6,677 bases of DNA from an uncultured Clostridia bacterium (GTDB lineage: Bacteria > Bacillota_A > Clostridia > UMGS1840 > HGM11507). The stretch lies in assembly GCA_934403665.1 (NCBI GenBank), contig CAKRUL010000077.1, positions 1 to 6,677 on the forward strand. The letters run 5' to 3'. The translations under genes were made by a program, and so were the position numbers. The notes under the pieces are model-generated. The model was given only the letters and a program-made list of their open reading frames with translations. It had not been told where the DNA came from and did not search any database. Positions 1 to 6,199 of the stretch are shown piece after piece (the first letter of the stretch is position 1; each line of letters starts with the position of its first letter).

Positions 1-1673
1 ACGGTTATCTGGTCGGATCCAGAGGTTCTGTCGGATCCTCCTTTGTTGCATTCCTTTCCGGGATTACCGAGGTGAACTCTCTGTGTGCCCACTATATCTG
101 TGAAAACTGCAAACACAGCGAGTTTATCGAGGACGGTTCTTACAGCTCCGGCTGTGATATGCCGGACAAAGCCTGCCCGGAATGCGGTCAGATTATGAAA
201 AAAGACGGACACGATATCCCGTTTGAAACCTTCCTTGGCTTTGACGGAGACAAAGAGCCGGATATTGACCTGAACTTTTCCGGAGAATATCAGGGACGCG
301 CGCATAAGTATATTGAGGAATTGTTCGGCGAGGGACATGTGTTCCGCGCAGGAACCATGGGCACAATCGCAGACAAAACGGCATACGGCTATGTGAAAAA
401 ATATTTGGACGAACGCGGCAGAAACCCGAACAATGCCGAGATTGCCCGTCTGACAAAGGGTTGTACCGGTGTGAAGCGAACCACCGGGCAGCATCCGGGC
501 GGTATCATGATTGTGCCAAAAGAGAACAACGTGTTCGAGTTCACCCCCATTCAGCATCCTGCAAACGATGTCAACAGCGATATTATCACTACACACTTTG
601 ATTATCACAAGCTGCATGATACCTTGCTGAAGCTGGATATTCTGGGGCATGATGATCCGACGATGCTGCGTATGCTGCAGGATTTGACCGGGCTCGACCC
701 TAAGACCATCCCCCTGGGAGATGAAGCGACTATGAGTCTGTTTTTAAACACCGACGCTTTGGGAGTGACCGAGCAGGATATTGATTCAAAAGTTGGCACC
801 TTCGGGGTTCCGGAATTCGGCACAAAATTCGTCCGTCAGATGCTGGAGGATACAAAGCCCACCACCTTTGCCGAACTGGTTCGTATTTCGGGGCTTTCCC
901 ACGGAACGGACGTGTGGCTGAACAACGCTCAAACCATTGTACAGCAAGGAATTGCAGAGTTAAAAGACACCATCTGTACCCGTGACGATATTATGTTGTA
1001 TCTGTTGCACCGCGGGATGGATCCCAAACAGTCCTTCGTGATTATGGAACAGGTCCGGAAAGGGAAGGGACTGAAGGAAGATCAGGAACAGGCAATGCGG
1101 GAACACGATGTGCCGGAGTGGTATATTGATTCCTGTAAAAAGATAAAATACATGTTTCCAAAGGCGCATGCCGTGGCATATGTCACAATGGCGTTCCGCG
1201 TAGCGTATTTTAAAGTGCACCTTCCTTTGGCATATTACGCAACCTATTTCTCCGTTCGTGCCGATGATTTTGATGCAGATCTGATGACCGGCGGAAAGCA
1301 TATTATCCAAAATAATAAAAAAGAAATGGAATCGCGCGGCAATTTGAACGTCAAAGAAAAAGGGGTCCTGACCATTTTAGAGATGTGCAACGAAATGTAT
1401 GCCAGAGGAATTGAGTTCTTGCCTGTGGATCTCTATAAATCCGATGCAAAAAAATTTCTGATAGAAGGAAACAATATCCGGATTCCTTTTACCGCCATAA
1501 AAGGTTTGGGTCTTTCCGTTGCAGAGAGTATTGTGGAGGCAAGAAGCGAGGAATTCTTTACCAAAGAGGATTTGATGGCACGCACTCGCCTTTCTACCAC
1601 CTTGCTGGAAATGCTGGAGAAACATGGTTGTCTGGAGGGATTGCCCGACTCCTCTCAGCTTTCTCTGTTCTGA
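1..1673 (+). CDS. polC: DNA polymerase III PolC-type alpha subunit, C-terminal part (5' end outside window)
   Basis: PolC is the replicative DNA polymerase of low-GC Gram-positive bacteria. The frame is open from base 3 and encodes 556 residues up to the TGA at 1671, roughly the last 40% of a protein usually near 1,400-1,470 residues. In order: a [12 protein letters not shown] motif at the window edge; a zinc-binding module with Cys pairs encoded at 99-101/108-110 and 174-176/183-185; the palm motif [12 protein letters not shown] with the two catalytic Asp at 261-263 and 267-269; [40 protein letters not shown], whose Asp (636-638) should be the third catalytic carboxylate; and [14 protein letters not shown]. 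The last five residues are QLSLF (1656-1670), the consensus beta-clamp binding peptide, so the C-terminus is intact. A GTG at 72 is internal and not the start. No convincing terminator follows, so some read-through towards the aro leader is possible. The assignment is very secure. Confidence 0.97.
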   Translation, partial: GYLVGSRGSVGSSFVAFLSGITEVNSLCAHYICENCKHSEFIEDGSYSSGCDMPDKACPECGQIMKKDGHDIPFETFLGFDGDKEPDIDLNFSGEYQGRAHKYIEELFGEGHVFRAGTMGTIADKTAYGYVKKYLDERGRNPNNAEIARLTKGCTGVKRTTGQHPGGIMIVPKENNVFEFTPIQHPANDVNSDIITTHFDYHKLHDTLLKLDILGHDDPTMLRMLQDLTGLDPKTIPLGDEATMSLFLNTDALGVTEQDIDSKVGTFGVPEFGTKFVRQMLEDTKPTTFAELVRISGLSHGTDVWLNNAQTIVQQGIAELKDTICTRDDIMLYLLHRGMDPKQSFVIMEQVRKGKGLKEDQEQAMREHDVPEWYIDSCKKIKYMFPKAHAVAYVTMAFRVAYFKVHLPLAYYATYFSVRADDFDADLMTGGKHIIQNNKKEMESRGNLNVKEKGVLTILEMCNEMYARGIEFLPVDLYKSDAKKFLIEGNNIRIPFTAIKGLGLSVAESIVEARSEEFFTKEDLMARTRLSTTLLEMLEKHGCLEGLPDSSQLSLF

Positions 1674-1701
1674 TTTTACGAATTTTTTTGATATTTCCTC
1701 C

Positions 1702-1715
1702 TGCCCATATGGGCA
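1702..1715. repeat. 14-bp perfect palindrome TGCCCATATGGGCA upstream of the aro promoter
   Basis: This is a perfect inverted repeat lying 29 nt after the polC stop codon and 17 nt before the -35 box of the aro promoter. As RNA it could only form a 5-bp stem with an ATAT loop and is followed by AAAAG, not a T-run, so it is not a good terminator on the + strand. Its symmetry and place just upstream of a promoter fit a binding site for a dimeric regulator, but no regulator is identified and this is inference only. Confidence 0.4.
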
Positions 1716-1732
1716 AAAAGATAAATTTCGTG

Positions 1733-1761
1733 TTGACATTCTAAAAAAATAGGTGTATCAT
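1733..1761 (+). promoter_or_regulatory. Sigma-A-type promoter of the aro operon
   Basis: The -35 box TTGACA (1733-1738) matches consensus perfectly and is separated by an optimal 17 bp from the -10 box TATCAT (1756-1761, five of six bases). Transcription would start about 7 nt downstream, near 1768, leaving a short 5' end before the leader peptide ribosome binding site at 1777-1784. It is the only strong promoter I see between polC and aroF, and it sits exactly where the leader-peptide attenuator needs it. Confidence 0.88.
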
Positions 1762-1791
1762 GAGAACAAGAATTTGAAAAGGAGAAACAAG

Positions 1792-1914
1792 ATGGCTAAG
1801 CTTCATTCTTTAAGCAATCGATTTTATAGCTATTTTACCGCTTACTATTATTTTACGTATGCGGCTATTTTCGATTGCCTGAAAAAAGAATGTGTCTGTG
1901 AGCCAAACGGATAA
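1792..1914 (+). CDS. Aromatic-rich leader peptide (Phe/Tyr sensor of the aro attenuator)
   Basis: This is a 40-residue ORF with an ATG start, preceded by AAAAGGAG (1777-1784) at 7-nt spacing. Residues 11-23 read FYSYFTAYYYFTY: nine of thirteen are Phe or Tyr, including three Tyr in a row, and the whole peptide has six Tyr, four Phe and no Trp. The run is encoded at 1822-1860. The peptide probably has no function after synthesis; its translation rate would report the supply of charged tRNA-Tyr and tRNA-Phe. The C-terminal part (CLKKECVCEPNG) is Cys-rich, but its codons coincide with the antiterminator strand, so RNA structure may dictate it. The gene lies between a strong promoter and an intrinsic terminator upstream of aroF-tyrA, whose products make precursors of these same amino acids. 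I see no homologue by eye; function is inferred from composition and position. Confidence 0.92.
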   Translation: MAKLHSLSNRFYSYFTAYYYFTYAAIFDCLKKECVCEPNG

Positions 1915-1976
1915 TTTTATCAATCTGGGTTTCTCTGTAATCTTATATTGATATGGATTGCGTCTCATGGATACAT
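1890..1976 (+). promoter_or_regulatory. Antiterminator helix of the aro attenuator
   Basis: Bases 1890-1902 (ATGTGTCTGTGAG) pair without a break to 1964-1976 (CTCATGGATACAT), giving 13 consecutive pairs, ten Watson-Crick and three G-U. The downstream strand covers six bases of the terminator's 5' arm, its whole loop and the first three bases of its 3' arm, so the two structures exclude each other. Inside the loop, CAATC (1921-1925) with GATTG (1956-1960), or TATCAAT (1918-1924) with ATTGATA (1947-1953), could add stability. The upstream strand begins about 30 nt after the aromatic codon run and ends 9 nt before the leader stop codon. It is therefore exposed during stalling and covered on termination of translation. 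Confidence 0.8.
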
Positions 1977-1988
1977 GGGGCGCTTTTT
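1960..1988 (+). terminator. Intrinsic attenuator terminator before aroF
   Basis: The arms GCGTCTCATG (1960-1969) and CATGGGGCGC (1974-1983) form a ten-pair stem (eight Watson-Crick, two G-U) closed by a GATA tetraloop. They are followed at once by TTTTT and then the AT-rich ATATATTG. This is a classic rho-independent terminator placed 46 nt after the leader peptide stop and about 50 nt before the aroF start. That location only makes sense as a conditional terminator. It overlaps the antiterminator pairing partner at 1964-1976. Confidence 0.92.
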
Positions 1989-1992
1989 ATAT

Positions 1993-2010
1993 ATTGTCAA
2001 CATTGTCAAC
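1993..2010. repeat. Tandem 9-bp direct repeat (ATTGTCAAC twice)
   Basis: Two perfect adjacent copies of ATTGTCAAC lie between the attenuator terminator and the aroF ribosome binding site. Read on the opposite strand each copy contains GTTGACA, the same 7-mer that carries the promoter -35 box at 1732-1738. No partner structure or known operator is recognised. It could be a protein-binding site, a relic of a small duplication, or chance in AT-rich DNA. Confidence 0.6.
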
Positions 2011-2025
2011 ACACTTTTTCAAAAC

Positions 2026-2031
2026 AGGAGG
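2026..2031 (+). promoter_or_regulatory. Ribosome binding site of aroF
   Basis: AGGAGG lies nine bases before the ATG at 2041 and fixes that codon as the aroF start. The frame is open further upstream to 1948, but that extension runs through the attenuator terminator and has no ribosome binding site. Confidence 0.9.
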
Positions 2032-2040
2032 ATTTGTAGC

Positions 2041-3060
2041 ATGGTAGTCGTATTAAAAAACAATGCCCCGGCAGACTTAACGGGGCAGCTGATTCAAGAG
2101 CTGAAAGCTCAAAATCTGGATGTGCAGATTAACACCGGTGTGGATAGAACGGTTCTCGGACTGTTGGGCGATGTCACGATTATTGATCCCGACGCTCTGG
2201 AAACCCAGCATCCCATCATTGAGAAAGTCCTGAAGGTCAGCGAGCCGTATAAAAAGGCGAATATTCGATTTCATCCGGAACCAACGGTTGTAAACATTGC
2301 CGGAAATACCATTGGTGATCCGAAAAAGCTGGCACTGATTGCAGGTCCCTGCTCGGTGGAATCGGAAGAACAGATCATTGAAGTTGCAAAAGGAGTAAAA
2401 GCGGCAGGCGCAAAATTTTTAAGAGGCGGCGCATATAAACCGCGGACTTCTCCCTATGCTTTTCAGGGAATGCAGTTTGAAGGGCTGAAACTTCTGAAGG
2501 AAGCCAAAGATGTCACCGGTCTTCCCATCGTTTCTGAAATTATGAGCGCCGCACACATTGACATGTTCAATCAATATGTGGACGTTTTCCAGGTAGGCGC
2601 CCGCAACATGCAAAATTTTGAGCTGCTGAAGGAATTAGGAAAAGTGGACAAACCGATTTTGTTGAAAAGAGGTTTGGCAAATACACTGGAAGAGCTTTTG
2701 ATGTCTGCGGAATACATCATGAGCGGGGGAAATGAAAATGTTATTCTCTGTGAAAGGGGCGTTCGCACCTTTGAAACATACACCCGAAACACACTGGACA
2801 TCAGTGCCATTCCCGCGTTGAAAAAAATGACGCATCTGCCCGTTGTCATTGACCCCTCTCATGCCTGCGGCATGTCATGGATGGTAGAGCCTTTGGCAAA
2901 GGCCGCTGTTGCCGCCGGCGCAGACGGTCTGATCATTGAAGTGCACAACGATCCGAAAAAGGCGCTTTGCGACGGACAGCAGTCTCTGACGATCCCGCAA
3001 TATCAACATCTGGTCAACAAAATCAAAAAAATAGCTGAAATTGAGGAGCGCAGTATATAG
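2041..3060 (+). CDS. aroF: 3-deoxy-7-phosphoheptulonate (DAHP) synthase, with N-terminal regulatory domain
   Basis: This enzyme condenses phosphoenolpyruvate with erythrose 4-phosphate, the committed first step of the shikimate pathway. The 339-residue protein matches the type I-beta family (Thermotoga maritima type). Residues 1 to about 70 form a ferredoxin-like domain which in that family mediates feedback inhibition by Phe and Tyr. The TIM barrel follows, with AGPCS (101-105), KPRTSPYAFQG (133-143), VGARNMQN (185-192), LKRG (208-211), CERG (237-240), DPSHACG (271-277) and EVHNDP (300-305). Probable metal ligands are Cys104, His274, Glu300 and Asp311. The start is set by AGGAGG at 2026-2031. 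It is the first structural gene after the Phe/Tyr attenuator, and tyrA starts one base after its stop. Family and activity are secure. The exact effector (Tyr, Phe or both) is inferred from the family. The symbol varies between genomes (aroF, aroG, aroA in Bacillus). Confidence 0.96.
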   Translation: MVVVLKNNAPADLTGQLIQELKAQNLDVQINTGVDRTVLGLLGDVTIIDPDALETQHPIIEKVLKVSEPYKKANIRFHPEPTVVNIAGNTIGDPKKLALIAGPCSVESEEQIIEVAKGVKAAGAKFLRGGAYKPRTSPYAFQGMQFEGLKLLKEAKDVTGLPIVSEIMSAAHIDMFNQYVDVFQVGARNMQNFELLKELGKVDKPILLKRGLANTLEELLMSAEYIMSGGNENVILCERGVRTFETYTRNTLDISAIPALKKMTHLPVVIDPSHACGMSWMVEPLAKAAVAAGADGLIIEVHNDPKKALCDGQQSLTIPQYQHLVNKIKKIAEIEERSI

Positions 3061-3061
3061 T

Positions 3062-3883
3062 ATGAAAAACGAAGAAAAAGTGGTAGGAATTGTAGGGCTT
3101 GGTTTAATCGGAGGTTCTTTTTCGTTCGCTTTAAAAACATATACCAATTGCAGAGTTCTGGGGATTGACCGCAATCCTCAGGTGCTCTCTTTTGCCTTGA
3201 AGCAAGGTTATATTGACGAATATTGCGAGGATGTGCAAACAGCCCTTGCCCAATGTGATCTTGTTTTTTTGGCGCTCTATCCAAAGGATACCCTTCTTTT
3301 TTTGCAGGAGCATGAATTGCACTTTAAGCAAGGTGCCATTGTGGCAGATTTCTGCGGAATCAAGGGAATTTTCAAAGACTTTCAAACATCCCGTTTCACC
3401 TATGTCGGCTGTCATCCCATGGCAGGCAAAGAAGTGAACGGAATTGAAAATGCAGATAAAAATTTGTTTGCCGGTGCAAGTATGCTCATGATGGCGAATC
3501 AGCCGGAGCTGGAGGAACTTTATCGCAAAGTGGGTTTCGCAAGAATTGTTCACACAACGCCTGCTCATCATGACAGACTCATCGGCTATACCTCCCAGCT
3601 TCCGCATGTCCTCGCGGTCGCCTATGTTATGATGCCGGAATTTTCGGAATGCGACGGCTATCACGCCGGCAGTTTCAAAGATGTCTCCCGCGTGGCACGC
3701 ATCAATGAAACTTTGTGGAGCGAACTGTTTTGCGACAATCGGGAAGCTCTGACAAAACAAATTGACACCTTGACAGATCATCTGAATCATTTAAAAGAAT
3801 GGATCAATCACGATCCCAAAGCGCTCAAAGAGGCTTTAAAAAACTCCAGACTCCGAATGGAAGAAAAGGAGAAGAAAAAATGA
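3062..3883 (+). CDS. tyrA: Prephenate (or arogenate) dehydrogenase TyrA
   Basis: TyrA oxidatively decarboxylates prephenate to 4-hydroxyphenylpyruvate (or arogenate to tyrosine) using NAD(P)+, and so commits chorismate to tyrosine. The 273-residue protein has an N-terminal Rossmann fold with GLGLIGGS (12-19). Asp36 at the end of the second strand suggests NAD preference. CHPMAGKE (117-124) carries the probable catalytic His118, and HDRLIGYTSQLPH (170-182) and FKDVSRVA (205-212) belong to the helical dimerisation domain that binds substrate. There is no C-terminal ACT domain and no fused chorismate mutase, so Tyr control may rest on the leader and DAHP synthase. ATG 3062 is chosen; GAGGAG at 3043-3048 lies 13 nt upstream, rather far, so coupling to aroF translation is likely. 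A TTG at 3041 in frame lacks a ribosome binding site. The tail is a run of charged Lys/Glu residues. Substrate choice cannot be settled from sequence. Confidence 0.93.
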   Translation: MKNEEKVVGIVGLGLIGGSFSFALKTYTNCRVLGIDRNPQVLSFALKQGYIDEYCEDVQTALAQCDLVFLALYPKDTLLFLQEHELHFKQGAIVADFCGIKGIFKDFQTSRFTYVGCHPMAGKEVNGIENADKNLFAGASMLMMANQPELEELYRKVGFARIVHTTPAHHDRLIGYTSQLPHVLAVAYVMMPEFSECDGYHAGSFKDVSRVARINETLWSELFCDNREALTKQIDTLTDHLNHLKEWINHDPKALKEALKNSRLRMEEKEKKK

Positions 3884-4956
3884 ATCAAATCACCGTCCAC
3901 ACCTCCTTAAAAACCTATGATATTTTCGTGGGAAGGGGATTGCGAAAGGAGCTTTTACCTTATCTGAAGCCCCTTACAAAATCCAAAAATATTTTTGTCA
4001 TCACCGATTCAAACGTATTTCCCCTTTATTTTGAAGAAATCCGGTCCGCTTTGCAAAAAGGCGGATATCAGGTATTCCACTCTGTCCTCCCGGCAGGGGA
4101 AGAACACAAAAACATGCAGACGGTTCTCTCGATTTATAACGAGATGGCTGAGGCAAAGATCCGGCGCGGCGATCTGGTGATTGCCTTGGGCGGAGGCGTT
4201 GTCGGCGATGTTGCCGGCTTTTGCGCCGCCAGCTATATGCGCGGAATTCCTTTTGTGCAGATTCCCACCACACTTCTGGCGCAGGTGGACTCCTCCATCG
4301 GCGGCAAAACCGGGGTGGATCTTCCTGCCGGAAAAAATCTGGTCGGCGCTTTTTGGCAGCCGTCTTTGGTGCTTGTGGATCCCTATACCTTGAAAACACT
4401 TCCGCAGATTCAAATCAAAAGCGGTTTGGCAGAAATTATAAAATCGGCATTCATTGCCGACAAAGCTCTCTTTCAGAGTCTGAAAGACTCCAGAGATTTT
4501 CAAAAAGATGCCGAACACTTTATCCTTTCCGCACTCCAGGTGAAACGCCGCATTGTAGAAAAAGACGAATTTGAAAAGAAGGAGCGAATGCTTCTGAACT
4601 TTGGACACACGCTGGGGCATGCCATCGAAAAATATCATCACTTCACCGGAATTACCCACGGGGAAGCGGTTGCCATCGGCATGTACTGTATCCAAAAAGC
4701 ATATGAGAAAAAAAGAAAACCACAGCACGTCTCGGAGGATCTCCGAAATCTGCTGATGCAATATAAAATCCCCTATCAATTAAAGCAGGAAAGTCTGGAA
4801 AAATTGCTGGAATACACGAAAACAGATAAAAAATCCACCGAAAGCGGAATCCGCTTGGTTGTGATCGAAGAAATCGGAAAGGGAATCATTCTCTCCATGG
4901 ACTATCCGTCCATCTTTGAAATGATAAAAGGTGCCGCAGATGAAATTTGTGTGTAG
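3880..4956 (+). CDS. aroB: 3-dehydroquinate synthase
   Basis: AroB converts DAHP to 3-dehydroquinate, the second shikimate step, using NAD+ and a divalent metal (Zn or Co) in the cytoplasm. The product is 358 residues, normal for the family. The NAD-binding GGGVVGDVAGF (104-114) is followed by IPTTLLAQVDSSIGGKTGVD (128-147) and GLAEIIKSA (182-190), with metal ligand Glu185. NFGHTLGHAIE (240-250) supplies ligand His243 and active-site His247, and HGEAVAIGM (260-268) supplies ligand His260. A late DKK (316-318) is also typical. ATG 3880 overlaps the tyrA stop by four bases (ATGA) and has AAGGAG at 3866-3871 with 8-nt spacing. The in-frame extension upstream to 3799 lies inside tyrA and is rejected. 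All key residues are present, so the gene looks fully functional. Confidence 0.97.
   Translation: MNQITVHTSLKTYDIFVGRGLRKELLPYLKPLTKSKNIFVITDSNVFPLYFEEIRSALQKGGYQVFHSVLPAGEEHKNMQTVLSIYNEMAEAKIRRGDLVIALGGGVVGDVAGFCAASYMRGIPFVQIPTTLLAQVDSSIGGKTGVDLPAGKNLVGAFWQPSLVLVDPYTLKTLPQIQIKSGLAEIIKSAFIADKALFQSLKDSRDFQKDAEHFILSALQVKRRIVEKDEFEKKERMLLNFGHTLGHAIEKYHHFTGITHGEAVAIGMYCIQKAYEKKRKPQHVSEDLRNLLMQYKIPYQLKQESLEKLLEYTKTDKKSTESGIRLVVIEEIGKGIILSMDYPSIFEMIKGAADEICV
4927..4933 (+). promoter_or_regulatory. Ribosome binding site of aroA
   Basis: AAAGGTG ends six bases before ATG 4940 and decides in favour of it. The alternative in-frame GTG at 4931 falls inside this site and would have no spacing. Confidence 0.7.
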
Positions 4957-6199
4957 CCCTTCCTCCCTCGGGGGAACGATTGATTTTGTGCCACCCTCCA
5001 AAAGTGTTGCTCACCGCGCACTGATGCTGGGAGCAATCTCCGGTGCAACCATCCGCAATGTCGATTATTCCAAGGATATTCTTGCTACCTTAAACTGTCT
5101 GAACGCCTTAGGCGTTTCCTATGCAACGGAGGGGAGCACCGTACGCTTTTCGCCCTCGCAACTGAAACGCAATGCCCCGGTCACCTTGAACTGCGGTGAA
5201 TCCGGGTCTACTCTGCGGTTTTTCATTCCTTTTTCACAGTCCTTGGGAAACCAAACTGTATTTCAGGGGGAGGGAAGATTGCCAGAGCGCCCGCTCACGG
5301 TCTATTTTGAACTCTTCCGCGAAAAAAATCTTTCTTACTCCCATGGGGAAAAATATCTTCCGCTGTCGGTCAGCGGGACCCTCACGGGAGGACTCTTTCG
5401 GGTCAGAGGAAACATTAGCTCTCAGTTCATCACGGGACTGATGCTCAGTGCACCTTTATTCGAAGAGCCGGCGGAAATTACAATTATTGACACCCTGGAG
5501 TCCAAGCCCTATCTTGATATTACGCTGGATCTGTTAAGAACCTTCGGTGTCGGTGCGGAAGAGGGCACATCATTTTACCGCATTGAAAACACCCTTCCGA
5601 CACGAAAGGATTACACGATTGAAAAGGATTGGTCGCAGGCCGCTTTTTTCCTTTGCGGCGCTGCAATCAACGGAGATATTCGCTTGACAGGAATGAATCT
5701 TCACTCCTCCCAGGGGGATAAACGGATTTTAGAAATTCTAAGCGATTTTCAGGCAGATGTCACCGCCGAGCCGGATTGCATTCACGTCAAAAAAAGCCGT
5801 CTGAAAGCTGCGCAGGTGGATGTTCGGGATGTGCCGGATTTGGTTCCTGTTCTGACTGTTTTAGCTTGCTATGCCGAAGGGAAAACCCGTTTGTACAATG
5901 CCGCTCGTCTGCGGCTGAAAGAAAGCGACCGGCTTTCCGCGATGTACACCGAGCTGCGGAAATTAGGTGCCGACATCAGCATGGGCGAGGATTTCCTCGA
6001 AATTCACGGCGGAAAACCTCTGCATGGCGCAGAAACTTTCTCGCACAACGATCACCGTATTGCCATGGCTTTGGCAGTCTGTTCCTTAGGAATTACAGAA
6101 GAAATGACGATTCGAAATCCGGATTGCATCGAGAAATCCTATCCGGCATTCTATCAAGATTTTACAAAGGCAGGAGGCAGTGTTCATGAGTCATATTGA
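4940..6199 (+). CDS. aroA: 3-phosphoshikimate 1-carboxyvinyltransferase (EPSP synthase)
   Basis: EPSP synthase transfers the enolpyruvyl group of PEP to shikimate 3-phosphate, the sixth shikimate step. The 419-residue product has the expected two-domain length. Visible active-site elements: PSKSVAHR (19-26) with Lys21, Ser22 and Arg26; CGESGSTLRF (85-94); ISSQF (159-163); VPDLVP (298-303) with the probable catalytic Asp300; LKESDRL (326-332) with Glu328 and Arg331; NDHRIAMA (370-377); and IEKSYPAF (397-404) with Lys399. The loop around Gly89 reads GESGST rather than the GNAGTA of the E. coli enzyme; Gly89 corresponds to E. coli Gly96, linked to glyphosate sensitivity, and is kept. The gene overlaps the end of aroB by 17 nt and the start of aroC by 14 nt, which supports one operon with coupled translation. 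Bacillus genomes call this gene aroE. Confidence 0.97.
   Translation: MKFVCSPSSLGGTIDFVPPSKSVAHRALMLGAISGATIRNVDYSKDILATLNCLNALGVSYATEGSTVRFSPSQLKRNAPVTLNCGESGSTLRFFIPFSQSLGNQTVFQGEGRLPERPLTVYFELFREKNLSYSHGEKYLPLSVSGTLTGGLFRVRGNISSQFITGLMLSAPLFEEPAEITIIDTLESKPYLDITLDLLRTFGVGAEEGTSFYRIENTLPTRKDYTIEKDWSQAAFFLCGAAINGDIRLTGMNLHSSQGDKRILEILSDFQADVTAEPDCIHVKKSRLKAAQVDVRDVPDLVPVLTVLACYAEGKTRLYNAARLRLKESDRLSAMYTELRKLGADISMGEDFLEIHGGKPLHGAETFSHNDHRIAMALAVCSLGITEEMTIRNPDCIEKSYPAFYQDFTKAGGSVHESY
6172..6177 (+). promoter_or_regulatory. Ribosome binding site of aroC
   Basis: AGGAGG lies inside the 3' end of aroA, eight bases before ATG 6186, and fixes that codon as the aroC start. Confidence 0.85.

Larger units (their letters stand above)
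1768..2040 (+). promoter_or_regulatory. Phe/Tyr transcription attenuator: mRNA leader of the aro operon
   Basis: The inferred transcribed leader is about 270 nt long. It holds, in order, a short gene for an aromatic-rich peptide (1792-1914), an antiterminator strand (1890-1902) overlapping the end of that gene, an intrinsic terminator (1960-1988) and the aroF ribosome binding site (2026-2031). This is the arrangement of ribosome-mediated attenuators such as those of enterobacterial pheA, trp and his. Stalling at Tyr/Phe codons would leave the ribosome well upstream of 1890, freeing that strand to pair with 1964-1976 and disrupt the terminator. Completing the peptide would place the ribosome over the 1912-1914 stop, masking the strand and letting the terminator fold. 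No T-box AGGGTGG-like motif and no repeated G/UAG triplets of TRAP type are visible. The model is inferred from sequence complementarity. Confidence 0.88.

Noticed and set aside
72..74. GTG as a start codon for polC
   Set aside because: The frame is open upstream to the window edge and encodes the conserved [12 protein letters not shown] motif, so the GTG is an internal Val codon.
1702..1720. Palindrome as the polC terminator
   Set aside because: The stem is at most five pairs and is followed by AAAAG rather than a T-run on the + strand.
1377..1739. 120-codon open frame on the - strand spanning the end of polC and the gap
   Set aside because: It is antisense to the conserved PolC C-terminus and its composition looks arbitrary.
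1948..2040. Upstream extension of aroF by 31 codons
   Set aside because: It would translate through the attenuator terminator, lacks a ribosome binding site, and adds residues not expected before the ferredoxin-like domain. AGGAGG at 2026-2031 supports ATG 2041.
1768..2040. T-box riboswitch or TRAP-binding leader
   Set aside because: No T-box AGGGTGG-like motif or specifier stem, and no series of spaced GAG/TAG triplets, is visible. The leader peptide explains the terminator better.
3131..3790. 219-codon open frame on the - strand inside tyrA
   Set aside because: It lies antisense to a clear TyrA coding sequence, shows no recognisable domain, and has no promoter or ribosome binding site that I could find.
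4009..4779. 256-codon open frame on the - strand inside aroB
   Set aside because: It is a shadow of aroB, whose complete set of catalytic motifs explains the sequence. The antisense translation resembles no family.
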